Counted from the stretch's first letter, positions 16,088 to 23,605 are shown. The stretch: 43,529 nt of DNA from Crossiella sp. SN42 (GCF_023897065.1 NZ_JAMHIV010000058.1:1-43529), one strand, 5' to 3'. The notes: generated by a model from the letters alone, not told the origin. Program-made: numbers and translations.

Positions 16088-16088
16088 C

Positions 16089-16298
16089 TCACGCTGCGTG
16101 GCCCTGTCCGCGTGCCAGCCGGGCCGTGAAGTCGACAAGCGCCTGGAGAGGAACGCGGCGGCTTCGGCCGATCTGCACGGAGTCGACCTGGCCGGTCTTG
16201 AGGAGGGCGAACATCCGGGTGCGGCCGATGGACAGCTGCGCGGCGGCCTGTTCGACGGTGAGCAGAATCCGGGGCGTGGTGGCCGGTTGGGTGGTCAT
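16089..16298 (-). CDS. xis: Excisionase-like MerR/Xis helix-turn-helix protein
   Basis: A 69-residue protein with LLTVEQAAAQLSIGRTRMFALLKTGQVDSVQIGRSRRVPLQALVDFTARL, the helix-turn-helix of the excisionase/DNA-binding family. GGAGG lies seven bases before the ATG, and its ATGA overlaps the stop of the upstream zinc-ribbon gene. Small basic proteins of this type bend DNA at the attachment arms and push the integrase toward excision. It lies upstream of int on the same strand, separated by the repeat-rich control region. Confidence 0.88.
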   Translation of the reverse strand: MTTQPATTPRILLTVEQAAAQLSIGRTRMFALLKTGQVDSVQIGRSRRVPLQALVDFTARLARGQGHAA

Positions 16299-16723
16299 CG
16301 GGCCTCCTTGGCGGTGGTGGTGTGGCAGGTCGGGCAGAGTCCGTAGGTGAGCAGGATCGGTCCGGCGGCGGTGATGGTGCTGTGCAGCGTGGTGGCGGGC
16401 TTGCGGCAGCGGTCGCAGGTGCTGTCCTCGGCCGGGCTGGGGGCGAGCTGGGGGAAGCAGGCGGGGCAGACCAGGTGGCCGGGTGCCCAGGCCGCGGCCA
16501 TGGCGATTTGGGGTGCGGCGCCCAGGTGCCGGCATGCCTTGACGGTGCCGGTGACGATGCCGTGCACCAGGTCGGTGAACTGGTCGGCCAGCCACGGGGA
16601 CGGGATGGAGCGGGTCAGGGTCATGGACCGGTGGCGGGCGGCGTCGTGCAGCACGCGCTTGGCGTCGGCGCTGGCGGCCTGCACCTGGTCCAGCAGTGCG
16701 GTGCGGTCGGTGATGGCGACCAT
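16295..16723 (-). CDS. Zinc-ribbon-like protein of unknown function
   Basis: A 142-residue protein. The N-terminal half is helical (TALLDQVQAASADAKRVLHDAARH; LADQFTDLVHGIVTGTVKA). The C-terminal half has three cysteine pairs, CPAC, CDRC and CPTCH, arranged as for one or two zinc ribbons. It overlaps xis by 4 bp, so both are translated together. I do not recognise a family with a known job; small zinc proteins next to xis occur in actinobacterial integrative elements. Confidence 0.75.
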   Translation of the reverse strand: MVAITDRTALLDQVQAASADAKRVLHDAARHRSMTLTRSIPSPWLADQFTDLVHGIVTGTVKACRHLGAAPQIAMAAAWAPGHLVCPACFPQLAPSPAEDSTCDRCRKPATTLHSTITAAGPILLTYGLCPTCHTTTAKEAR

Positions 16724-16756
16724 GGCAGTGGGTTCCTTCCCTGCGGGCCGATGAAC

Positions 16757-16883
16757 TTGACGAAATGACGTACTTTGGGCTTGACCTGCGTTTTTAGGTT
16801 CGACCTAAGTTCGTCATGACGGAATTAGGTCGGAGCGTTTGCCCTGGTCAGGGCTTAAGTTCGTCATTTCGTCAACTTCGTCA
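16757..16883. promoter_or_regulatory. Iteron/operator region with TTCGTCA repeats
   Basis: Between the DUF3987-like stop and the zinc-ribbon/xis start, TTCGTCA occurs at 16810, 16860, 16868 and 16877 and in reverse at 16758-16764. TTGACGAAATGACG (16757-16770) and CGTCATTTCGTCAA (16862-16875) are perfect 14-bp inverted copies. AGGTtCGACCT lies between. The region probably contains the xis-operon promoter and binding sites for a regulator or the replication protein. Confidence 0.65.
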
Positions 16884-18368
16884 GGAGACGGCGGTGTAGA
16901 CCTCGGTGCCCCTGCCGGGGCGACCATCGGGACGCGGGCGTTTGGACTGGACGATGCGTCCGGCGGTCACGAGCTGATCCAGCAGCGCGGACGGGTCGAT
17001 CCCGTCACGGCGGGCATTGGGGAACAGCTGGGTCGTGATCTCGGTCCGGGTCCGGCCGGTGGGTCCGGCTTCGGTGATAAAGGCGGCCAACCGGCGCAGC
17101 GTGTCGTCGGGTGCGATGACGGCGCGGGCGGAGGCGATGGAGTAGCGGACCAGCGCGGCTGCGGCCTCCAGGTGGGTCGGGCCGATCTGGTCGGTGCCTT
17201 CCAGCGCGGCGTAGATCGCGGCGATGCGCAGGCAGTGCGGTGCGGCCCGGGAGACGAACTCCTCTACTGGGGAGTCGTCGCCGTGGTGGCTGCCGAATTC
17301 GACGTAGAGCCCTTGCCAGGCAAGGGCTCCGGCGTCGGTGAACCCAACCGGGCCGAACTCGGCGGCCTGCTGCAACCGGCGGGCCAGCCCGGCCCCCAGC
17401 TCGACCAGCAGCGCCGGATCGGCGGCGGCGGGGTTGGGCAGGTACTTGGACTGGGCGACCGCGATCGGCAGGAACCGGTTGTAGGTGCCCCCGGCCATGT
17501 CGGCGGCGGTGACCTTGGCCCGGAACTCCTTCGGGGTGATGTGGGCCAGGATGCCGACGTGGGACTGCCGGGCCACCCGGGCATCGACGTTGAGGGTGGA
17601 GAGGTTCCCGCCCTCCCACGCCGCCCGCAGAACGGCGGACAGGGTGTTGCCCTCCCGGCGCATGCGGGCCATGACCGAAGCCCACTCTGGTTCGTAGGCC
17701 ACCAGGCGGCAGTCCCCCTCGGGCAGCAGCCGGGCCTTGCGCCCCGGCTTGCCGCTGCCGTCCTCGGAGTCGACGGCGAAGACCGCCGACAGGCCCTCAC
17801 CGCTGGACAGTCCGGAGTGGACGTTCATGGCCACGAACTCGTTGTCGGCGTGGGTAAGCAGGGCCTTGGCGGCGTTGTAGGCGGTGCCCTTCTTGCCGAC
17901 CCCGGTCGCCCCGATGAGCATCGGCCAGATCAGCAGCCGGTGCCGTTCGTAGCCGATCTGGAGGTGCGGACCCGGACCCAGGTGGACCCCCACTACCCCC
18001 AGCAGCGAGGCCATAACCCCCACGGGGTCGGCTTCGGTGTTGGGGTCGAGCTGGGCGGCCAGGGTGCCGAGGTAGCAGTCGAAGACCGCGGGCTCTACCG
18101 GCGGCAGCCACGCCCGGACCCGGGCGAGCTGTTCACCGGCCTGAGCGGTGAAGGTCTCCAGTGCGGTCCTCTCGGCCGGACTGCCGCTGCCTGCCGCGCT
18201 GGCCAGCCCTGCCGCGAACCCGGGTTCATGAACGCTGCCGTGAACGGGTTCGCTGCCGTTGCCGCCGGGCGCGGCGGCAGCCGGGGACACCTCGGCTGGA
18301 CCCGGTGGGGGGACCGCTTGTAGGTGGCGTAGGCCCGGTGCCGGGCCGGTGGTGTTGAGGGTGTTCAT
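16881..18368 (-). CDS. DUF3987-like P-loop protein, probable replication protein
   Basis: A 495-residue protein. After a Pro/Ala-rich N-terminus of about 65 residues comes a helical part and a P-loop, GATGVGKKGT (residues 153-162), a variant Walker A as in DUF3987/DUF3631 helicase-like proteins. VAYEPEWASVMARMRREGN and QSHVGILAHITPKEFRAKV match the family's ATPase core; a C-terminal winged-helix-like segment (RTEITTQLFPNARRDGIDPSALLDQLV) may bind DNA. Such proteins take the replication-initiator/helicase place in small actinobacterial elements. GGGGAG precedes the ATG. Function is inferred from family and position. Confidence 0.75.
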   Translation of the reverse strand: MNTLNTTGPAPGLRHLQAVPPPGPAEVSPAAAAPGGNGSEPVHGSVHEPGFAAGLASAAGSGSPAERTALETFTAQAGEQLARVRAWLPPVEPAVFDCYLGTLAAQLDPNTEADPVGVMASLLGVVGVHLGPGPHLQIGYERHRLLIWPMLIGATGVGKKGTAYNAAKALLTHADNEFVAMNVHSGLSSGEGLSAVFAVDSEDGSGKPGRKARLLPEGDCRLVAYEPEWASVMARMRREGNTLSAVLRAAWEGGNLSTLNVDARVARQSHVGILAHITPKEFRAKVTAADMAGGTYNRFLPIAVAQSKYLPNPAAADPALLVELGAGLARRLQQAAEFGPVGFTDAGALAWQGLYVEFGSHHGDDSPVEEFVSRAAPHCLRIAAIYAALEGTDQIGPTHLEAAAALVRYSIASARAVIAPDDTLRRLAAFITEAGPTGRTRTEITTQLFPNARRDGIDPSALLDQLVTAGRIVQSKRPRPDGRPGRGTEVYTAVS

Positions 18369-18606
18369 GAACGCTCCCCATCAGGTGTGCGGGGTCTGGT
18401 ACGGGGTGCCGGGGTCCGGCAGGCCCAGCCGGGCGGAATGCGGCTGGGACTGCCGGTCCGGCAGGGTTCGGCAGTGCCGTTGGGCAGGGCGGTCCCTGCC
18501 GGAAGAGGGGGTTACTGCGGCCTTACTCCCCTGAAGTGCAGGCACAACGTCCCCGGCGAAGATCCGGTGGCCGTTAGTCCAGTAAGGGGAGGTAGGGCTG
18601 CCGGGC

Positions 18607-18625
18607 GGCTGCCGTTTCGGCAGCC
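18607..18625. terminator. Hairpin after the leftward small-gene operon
   Basis: GGCTGCCG (18607-18614), loop TTT, CGGCAGCC (18618-18625): a perfect 8-bp stem directly beyond the stop at 18627. The 258 bp between here and the DUF3987-like gene hold no gene. Confidence 0.6.
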
Positions 18626-18626
18626 G

Positions 18627-19079
18627 TCAGCGCATCCCGCGCCGTGCGCGGCACTGCCGGGCTGGGCGCAGTGCGAAGGCGGCGTACTCCGGTGCCGGAC
18701 GGAACTCGATCTCCACTGCCAGGCCGCAGCAGGCGGTGAAGAACGGCTGCGGCAGCGGCACGCTCACCGGTGCCGGTTCCCGTCCGGCGGTCAGGGCCTG
18801 GCTGTGTTCGTGGATCTCGCGGGCGATCTGCCGGATGCGGTCGGTGCCGTGCCGGGCGAGGGCGCCCAGCACCAGCGCGGCAGCGTCCTGGGTGCTGGTG
18901 CGGCCGGAGATGGTCACGTCCCCGGCCAGCAGCAGCGCGGCAGCGACTTCGAGGTAGCCGCGGAGCTCGGCCAGCGTTCGGCCGGCGGGGGCGTCGGTGA
19001 AGGTGAAGCGCGCCCCGTGCGGGTCGATGCTGCGCACCACGTCCACCCGGATCGCGGACGGGGCGAGCGTGGCGGTCAT
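18627..19079 (-). CDS. Hypothetical protein of the integrative element
   Basis: A 150-residue protein starting MTATLAPSAIRVDVVRSIDPHGARFTF, with ATGA overlap to the upstream gene. It has mixed alpha/beta character, a helix LAELRGYLEVAAALLLAGDVTISG and a C-terminal stretch with CC and a basic tail. No catalytic motif is seen and no family is recognised. It is translated with the 19076-19480 gene. Confidence 0.65.
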   Translation of the reverse strand: MTATLAPSAIRVDVVRSIDPHGARFTFTDAPAGRTLAELRGYLEVAAALLLAGDVTISGRTSTQDAAALVLGALARHGTDRIRQIAREIHEHSQALTAGREPAPVSVPLPQPFFTACCGLAVEIEFRPAPEYAAFALRPARQCRARRGMR

Positions 19080-19480
19080 CGGACTGCCGCCTTGGCGCGG
19101 GTCCGGGGCTTCCGGGCCGGGGTGACCGGGGGCAGGGCGTACAGCTGCGCGACCCGGTCGCGGGAGTAGGCCAGGACCTCGGCCTGGTTGGCGTCCAGGC
19201 CGCCGTTCTCGATCTCGTACTGGGCGTTCTCGATCTCGGCAGTGGCGTTGACCAGGGTGTCCAGGACCAGCTCGTGGGCAGTGGCGTCCTCGGCCAGGTC
19301 GGCGTACTCGATCCCGCCGCACAGCAGCGTGTAGAGGGCGGCCACCAGGTCCTCATAGGAGAGGGTGAAAGTCACCGCGACCTGCACGGTGGAGGGGGTG
19401 GGGTTGAACTGGCGGAGGCGGTGCAGGCAGTGGGTGGCGTGCCCGCCGATGGTGCCGAAAACGTGGGAGTGGGTGTTCAT
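19076..19480 (-). CDS. Hypothetical protein of the integrative element
   Basis: A 134-residue protein. FTLSYEDLVAALYTLLCGGIEYADLAEDATAHELVLDTLVNATAEIENAQYEIENGG is an acidic helical core; the C-terminus is basic (RKPRTRAKAAV). It starts one base after the upstream stop and overlaps the downstream start by 4 bp, so three genes form a tight operon. No known domain is recognised. Confidence 0.65.
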   Translation of the reverse strand: MNTHSHVFGTIGGHATHCLHRLRQFNPTPSTVQVAVTFTLSYEDLVAALYTLLCGGIEYADLAEDATAHELVLDTLVNATAEIENAQYEIENGGLDANQAEVLAYSRDRVAQLYALPPVTPARKPRTRAKAAVR

Positions 19481-19481
19481 C

Positions 19482-19931
19482 TCAGGCCACCTCTCCGGCC
19501 TCGGTGCCGTTCAGGAACGCGCTGCTGGCGGCCTTGGCCTGGGGGTGGGTGATGCACACGAACACCTGGGACCCGGTGGCGGAGCGTCCTACCGGCAGGT
19601 GGGAGACCCCGGTGGTGAGGAAGTCCGCCCCGCACCACAGGCAGGCGCGGCCGTCAGCGGCGGCGTTGTGGCGGATCTCCGCCGTGGTGTCGTCGGTGTC
19701 CAGGTCGGAGGCGGAAGCGTTGTGCCCCAAGGCGTTGAGTGCCTGCCGGGCAGCCTCGGCCGCCTCGATCTCGAACAGGGGAAGGGCGCTTTCGGGGATG
19801 CGCAGGGACTTGCCGATCAGCAAGGCGTCGATCTTCCCGGCCTTGATGGCGCGGTAGATGGTGGCCTTGGAGATGTCATACCGTTCGGCGACTGCGTTAA
19901 CCCGCAGGTAGCGGGTAGTCTCGTCATGCAT
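19482..19931 (-). CDS. HTH (MerR/excisionase-type) protein with zinc-finger-like tail
   Basis: A 149-residue protein. Residues 7-48 (YLRVNAVAERYDISKATIYRAIKAGKIDALLIGKSLRIPESAL) form a helix-turn-helix like those of excisionases and AlpA. The C-terminal half has CLWC followed by C-x2-H (FVCITHPQ), a possible zinc site. As first gene of the leftward operon, opposite the GntR regulator, it may be a transcriptional activator or a second recombination directionality factor. Confidence 0.75.
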   Translation of the reverse strand: MHDETTRYLRVNAVAERYDISKATIYRAIKAGKIDALLIGKSLRIPESALPLFEIEAAEAARQALNALGHNASASDLDTDDTTAEIRHNAAADGRACLWCGADFLTTGVSHLPVGRSATGSQVFVCITHPQAKAASSAFLNGTEAGEVA

Positions 19932-20055
19932 CTTTGTGGCTCCAACCGTTGAGGTGCGCGCCCCGGCCGGTGTTCCAGCACCGCCGGGGCTTCTTGTCGT
20001 CTGCCGCAGCAGCTGAGCTTGCTGCGACAGGAGGAACGCTAGACGTCATAGGCAG

Positions 20056-20107
20056 CATAGACAAGACATAGGTTGACTATGCCACCCAGTTGGCCTAGCT
20101 GTAGGCT
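20056..20107. promoter_or_regulatory. Divergent promoter with GntR-type operator
   Basis: CATAGACAA (20056-20064) and TTGACTATG (20073-20081) form an inverted repeat with one mismatch and an 8-bp spacer. TTGACT (20073-20078) can serve as -35 with TAGCTG (20096-20101) as -10, spacer 17 bp, for the GntR gene. Binding here would control both the GntR gene and the leftward operon. Confidence 0.55.
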
Positions 20108-20113
20108 TGTGAC

Positions 20114-20500
20114 ATGGGAAAACTTGACCCGAACGATTCCCGCGCTCCGTATATCCAGGTCGCGAGCGACCTGCGCGACGCCATAGCTCGTGGGCAGTTC
20201 GCCCCGGGAGCGCAGCTGCCAAGTCATCAGGCCGTGGCCGACGAGTACGGGGTATCAGTCGGAACGGTCAAGAGCGCGTTTGGCGTCCTTCGGCAGCACG
20301 CCGTGATCGTCAGCCGTCAAGGCGTTGGTGCCTTCGTCCGAACCGACCTGGACGTGAGCAGCGTGGGCGAACTTGATCTCACTGCGTCCGGCGAACAGCC
20401 CGTGACGATGCGAGATCTCCAAGATCTTCGCGACTCCGTTGCGCAGCTTGCGGAACAGCTTGCGACTGTGGAGAAACGGTTGAGTGCCAACGGTTTCTAG
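20114..20500 (+). CDS. GntR-family regulator, short form
   Basis: A 128-residue protein. Residues 12-77 are a GntR winged helix (PYIQVASDLRDAIARGQFAPGAQLPSHQAVADEYGVSVGTVKSAFGVLRQHAVIVSRQGVGAFV). There is no large effector domain; the tail (MRDLQDLRDSVAQLAEQLATVEKRL) is a predicted coiled coil for dimerisation. In actinobacterial integrative elements, GntR proteins of the KorSA type repress replication and excision genes, which fits its position opposite the leftward operon. Confidence 0.85.
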   Translation: MGKLDPNDSRAPYIQVASDLRDAIARGQFAPGAQLPSHQAVADEYGVSVGTVKSAFGVLRQHAVIVSRQGVGAFVRTDLDVSSVGELDLTASGEQPVTMRDLQDLRDSVAQLAEQLATVEKRLSANGF

Positions 20501-20641
20501 CTGCCTGCTTTGCTGATGTTGCCTGCGTTGCTCTGTTTGCATGTCACAACCATCGGCCTCGAAGCCGCGCCACGGAAGAGGATTGGTGTCTCCAACGCTG
20601 GTCGCGGCGAGTTGGAGACACCGGACGGGGGACGGTCCACA

Positions 20642-21859
20642 GTGGAAACCGCAGCTCAGACACGTTTTGCAAAGCTGATCACCGAGCTTCGTGGTCAGCG
20701 TGCCATGTCGCTGGCCGCGCTCGGTGCCGCCACGTACGTCTCACGTGGATGGATCAACAACGTAGAAGCCGGTAGGCGCTGGCCTGCACGTTCGTGGGCC
20801 GAGCAGGCTGACGTAGCCCTGAATTCTGACGGCGTAATCATCTGCGCGTGGGATGCAGGTCAAGAGGAACGTGAGCATTCCGAGGGCACCCGGAGCCTGC
20901 TGGTTGCTTCTGTGAAAGATTCACAGAAGCTGATCGTGTCCAATGTCCACGAGCGGGACCTTGACTCTCTCCAAGACGTCGTTGAGCAGCTTGCAGTTGC
21001 CTATCTCGCAAGCCCTGCGCGACCAATGCTCACGCAAGGCGTCGAACTCCATCAAGAATTGATGTCTCGCGCCAAGATAGGTGCAATTCGGCCTCGTGAA
21101 CTGGCCGATCTCTACCTGGCGCTTGGCCGCGTGTCTGGAATCATGGCGTACGCAGCGCTTGACCTAGGTCGTCCGGACATCGCACGTCAGCATATTGACG
21201 CTGCTTGGCATATGGCTGAAATGGCTGAGGTCGACGAACTCAAGGCGTGGGTGCGCGGAACCCAATCTCTTGTTGCTCGGTTCGATCAAAACTGGGTTGA
21301 TGCAACTTTCTATATCGAGGACGGTTTGCGTCACTCTGGTGCGGGAACGTCTACTCTCCGCCTGTTGAGTGGTGCTGCTCAGTGTGCTGCCAATCTTGGG
21401 GACACTGAACGGGCTATTGAGTACTTGGACCGGGCGGAACGCGAACGCGAGACAGCAGCACAGGACTCGCTCGAAGGACTCTTCGGTTTCTCGCGTGCCA
21501 AACAGTGGTACTACGGCGGCTCGTCCCTTATGTGGCTTCCGGAGCGCCATGCCCTCGAACGTGCCGAAAAGAACGCGGAATTGGCGATTGCCACGTGGGA
21601 ACATGAGCCACCAGCGCAGAGGTCACTGGATGACGAAGCTCTCGCGCACGTCTATCTCGCAACCGCCCGCATTCGGCTGCATGACCTGGACGGTGCAATG
21701 GAGGCGGTCCGTCCGATTTTGCAGCTTCCGCCAGAAAGGCAAATCTCTTGGATCTCAAAACGAGTCGCTAATCTCGCTGACCTACTGGACTCGAAGACAT
21801 ACAGCAAATCGCCACAGGCTGCGGAGGCTCGCGAAGAGCTTCGAGCTTATGGTGCTTGA
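20642..21859 (+). CDS. XRE-type HTH protein with TPR-like helical domain
   Basis: About 405 residues from GTG 20642; the frame is open back to 20510, so the start is uncertain. The N-terminal part (RFAKLITELRGQRAMSLAALGAATYVSRGWINNVEAGRRWP) is an XRE helix-turn-helix. The rest is TPR-like helix pairs (LADLYLALGRVSGIMAYAALDLGRPDIARQHIDAAW; SGAAQCAANLGDTERAIEYLDRAERE). Base composition is lower in GC and codon use is less biased than in the flanking genes, a sign of recent transfer. Such proteins are common pleiotropic regulators in actinomycetes and often respond to a peptide or partner protein. Target unknown. Confidence 0.75.
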   Translation: METAAQTRFAKLITELRGQRAMSLAALGAATYVSRGWINNVEAGRRWPARSWAEQADVALNSDGVIICAWDAGQEEREHSEGTRSLLVASVKDSQKLIVSNVHERDLDSLQDVVEQLAVAYLASPARPMLTQGVELHQELMSRAKIGAIRPRELADLYLALGRVSGIMAYAALDLGRPDIARQHIDAAWHMAEMAEVDELKAWVRGTQSLVARFDQNWVDATFYIEDGLRHSGAGTSTLRLLSGAAQCAANLGDTERAIEYLDRAERERETAAQDSLEGLFGFSRAKQWYYGGSSLMWLPERHALERAEKNAELAIATWEHEPPAQRSLDDEALAHVYLATARIRLHDLDGAMEAVRPILQLPPERQISWISKRVANLADLLDSKTYSKSPQAAEAREELRAYGA

Positions 21860-21961
21860 CGCCCGAAGGAACACCTATCCTGTCCGGGGGTGTCCCCGTA
21901 GGTGGGGTCTGAGCTGGACAAACGGCGGGGACACGTTGTCCCTGGGGTGTCTCCGAGCGGT

Positions 21962-22243
21962 CTACTGCGGGCGGTAGGCGTCTCGGCGGTGGCGGACGTC
22001 CCGGACGGAGACTCGTCGGGCCTGGTCATCGATGGTGTAGAGCACGCGCCATTCCTGCATGACCCGGGCGGAGTAAACGCCCTCGTACGGGGCTTCCAGG
22101 GGCTTGCCGACCCGACGGGGGTTGGCAGCGAGGGCGCCGGTGAAGAACTCGGCGACGGCGAAGGCGACTTCGGCCGGCAGCTGTTCGGCCAGGGCGCGGC
22201 GGGTGGTGCGGTTGATGCCGATCTCGTACGGGGTCTCGGTCAC
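21962..22243 (-). CDS. RelE/ParE-family toxin
   Basis: A 93-residue RelE-fold protein: YEIGINRTTRRALAEQLPAEVAFAVAEFFTGALAANPRRVGKPLEAPYEGVYSARVMQEWRVLYTIDD, ending VSVRDVRHRRDAY. The layout (basic helix pair, then R-V-x-Y strand and R-H-R-x-x-x-Y tail) matches RelE mRNA interferases that cut mRNA in the ribosomal A site. Its ATG overlaps the antitoxin stop by 4 bp. It probably stabilises the integrative element. Confidence 0.85.
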   Translation of the reverse strand: MTETPYEIGINRTTRRALAEQLPAEVAFAVAEFFTGALAANPRRVGKPLEAPYEGVYSARVMQEWRVLYTIDDQARRVSVRDVRHRRDAYRPQ

Positions 22244-22581
22244 CGCGGCTCGTAGTCGGTCCGCTGGGTGACCAGGGCGCGGATGGCGTCAGCACCGATC
22301 ACGACGTCTTCGTCATCGTCCAGGGCCTGCCTGGCGGCCGGGTCGGACAGCACGGCGAGGGTCTCGCGGAGGCGGTCGAGCACGGCGATGGTGTCGCGGA
22401 GGCGGGCGAGCTCGCCGGAGGGAACGACGTCGGCGACGTGTTCGCCGTGGGCGATGACGGCGATGGTTTCGCCTAGTTCGGCGCGGCGTACGGCCTCTTC
22501 CCAGCGGGCTGCCTGCTGGGCGGCGGCTTGCTGGTAGGTGTGCAGGTCGTCTGCGGAGACGCTGACGGGCTGCTCGCTCAC
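22240..22581 (-). CDS. Phd/YefM-like antitoxin
   Basis: A 113-residue protein upstream of the RelE-type toxin with a 4-bp overlap. The RRAELGETIAVIAHGEHVADVVPS segment is the Phd/YefM DNA-binding fold, followed by a helical, acidic toxin-neutralising tail (DDDEDVVIGADAIRALV). The N-terminal 35 residues are longer than usual. GGAGG precedes the ATG. It should repress its own operon through the N-terminal domain. Confidence 0.8.
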   Translation of the reverse strand: MSEQPVSVSADDLHTYQQAAAQQAARWEEAVRRAELGETIAVIAHGEHVADVVPSGELARLRDTIAVLDRLRETLAVLSDPAARQALDDDEDVVIGADAIRALVTQRTDYEPR

Positions 22582-23094
22582 TGGGCCTCCTTCCTGGGCG
22601 TGCTGGCGGATGTCACGTCCCCAGGGTAGCTGGGGCCGGGGTGGCGCGGACAGGCTCTGGAGCTGCCGAAGCGGGGCCGGTTCGAGGTGGCCCTAGGCTG
22701 CTAGTTGCCTGGTCACCGGGGCGCTGAGCCTCTAGAGGAGGGCCTAGGCCTAGGGGTGGCAGGGTCTAGACCTAGAGGGTCGGCCGACGGCGGCAGGGAC
22801 GCTCTGGCGGGCCGCTGAGAGCGCCGTAGAGCGCCGAACGGGAGCCGGTTGGGGTGAGGGGCGGGCGGGTTAGGTCGGGGGTTAAGCCGGTCGGGCCGGA
22901 TTAGGTTTCTAACCCGGGGGTTAACTCGGCCTTAATGCCCTCTGAGCTGTGGAAAGTTAAGAAGTTAGCTGGGTTAGGTCAGCTGCTGAGCCTGCGTTGA
23001 TCATGCGTTTCCGGGGTGGGGTGAGGGGGCCGGGTGAGCTAACTCAGCTGGGAAGGGCGGGACGTGACCAGCTTGGCCGGCCGGACACGCCCCG

Positions 23095-23129
23095 CCGGTT
23101 CCAGCCGGTGTGAGCACGGCTGGAACCGG
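23095..23129. repeat. Perfect 13-bp inverted repeat
   Basis: CCGGTTCCAGCCG (23095-23107) and CGGCTGGAACCGG (23117-23129) with loop GTGTGAGCA. No T tract follows and no gene ends beside it, so it may be a replication or transfer structure rather than a terminator. Confidence 0.85.
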
Positions 23130-23140
23130 GGGGTGGGCGG

Positions 23141-23186
23141 CACGTCCCCGGCGTGAGTGGGCGCGTGAGTCAGCGTCGGGGACGTG
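23141..23186. repeat. 10-bp inverted repeat CACGTCCCCG/CGGGGACGTG
   Basis: Arms at 23141-23150 and 23177-23186 are perfect complements separated by 26 bases containing two GTGAGT motifs. It lies 11 bp after the 13-bp stem-loop. Confidence 0.8.
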
Positions 23187-23387
23187 AATACTCACTGCCG
23201 GGCTGGTGAGCGGCGTTCACGCGGGGTGAGCTGGGCAAGCACTCCGGGAGTGAACGAGCGAGCGAGGCGGGCCAGCAGCCCCGTGAGGGCCAGGACGGGG
23301 GAGGTGGCCGGGACTGGCCTGTTCACTCACTGGCTGGCTGCGCGGGCAGGAACAGCAGCCCCACTAGCCCCGCGGGGGTAGTAGGGC

Positions 23388-23412
23388 CAGGGTCTCAGTC
23401 TGGGTCTCAGTT
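23388..23412 (+). repeat. 25-bp direct repeat with doubled GGGTCTCAGT, right copy
   Basis: Exact copy of 14137-14161 in the same orientation, 92 bp inside attR. Confidence 0.7.
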
Positions 23413-23451
23413 CGGGTCCGTCCAAACTGTCCCGGTCGTTGCAGTAGATGC

Positions 23452-23467
23452 GCTGACCAGCGGAAAC
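23452..23467 (+). repeat. Arm-type site candidate, right copy
   Basis: GCTGACCAGCGGAAAC, one difference from 14072-14087, 37 bp inside attR. Confidence 0.6.
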
Positions 23468-23504
23468 GTCCAGGATGGACGCTGCTGAACAGCTGGCCCT
23501 AGAA

Positions 23505-23558
23505 CTTGAAAGCGGGAGACCTTAACGGGTCCGGGGGTTCAAATCCCTCCGCTTCCGC
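23505..23558 (+). repeat. attR core (tRNA-Ser 3' fragment)
   Basis: The 54 bp repeat the 3' half of tRNA-Ser(UGA) from its anticodon loop onward. No 5' half precedes it, so it is not a functional tRNA; joining 13983-14014 to this copy would restore the original gene. Confidence 0.93.
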
Positions 23559-23562
23559 GATG

Positions 23563-23605
23563 GGCGGACTGTGCCCGCGGAGAGCGCGGGCCGGTCGCGT
23601 CCGCC
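23563..23605. terminator. Original terminator of the host tRNA-Ser gene
   Basis: GGCGGAC (23563-23569) pairs with GTCCGCC (23599-23605), enclosing a second stem CCCGCG/CGCGGG (23574-23579 and 23585-23590). It follows attR directly, so it probably ended tRNA-Ser before integration. Confidence 0.5.

Larger units (their letters stand above)
15542..16088. other. Non-coding control region upstream of int
   Basis: No convincing gene lies in these 547 bp. They hold a CTCGTACGAG palindrome (15566-15575), six CTAG tetramers, a large imperfect stem-loop (15736-15797), a perfect stem CTAGCGGCC-TT-GGCCGCTAG (15889-15908), a CG-alternating hairpin (16001-16026) and three copies of CTGACGTCAG. The region probably combines int control with a replication or recombination function. 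Confidence 0.6.
22582..23504. other. Non-coding, repeat-rich right end of the element
   Basis: No supported gene in 923 bp. From left to right: seven CTAG tetramers in 83 bp (22693-22775); a stretch rich in GGTTAG/GTTAA motifs (about 22865-22985); a perfect 13-bp stem-loop at 23095-23129; a 10-bp stem at 23141-23186; several GTGA/TTCAC motifs (23150-23330); then the paired arm-type sites before attR. It is the best candidate for a replication or transfer origin. Confidence 0.6.
14015..23558. mobile_element. Integrative element in tRNA-Ser(UGA), about 9.5 kb
   Basis: The element is bounded by 54-bp identical direct repeats, 14015-14068 and 23505-23558, made of the tRNA 3' half. Next to the left repeat is a tyrosine integrase, then in order excisionase, zinc-ribbon protein, DUF3987-like P-loop protein and three small genes, all leftward, followed by a rightward GntR regulator and HTH/TPR protein and a leftward toxin-antitoxin pair. 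Large non-coding zones (15542-16088 and 22582-23504) carry many inverted repeats. The int-xis-replication-regulator layout is AICE-like, but no DNA translocase, relaxase or phage structural gene is seen. Confidence 0.9.

Noticed and set aside
23184-23381. 65-codon plus-strand open frame near the right end of the element
   Set aside because: The region is full of inverted repeats and GTGA motifs; no ribosome site or homology is visible.
14015-23558. Prophage
   Set aside because: No capsid, tail, portal, terminase, holin or lysin gene is present.
23505-23558. Second functional tRNA-Ser
   Set aside because: The acceptor 5' strand, D-arm and 5' anticodon stem are missing; it is only the attR half.
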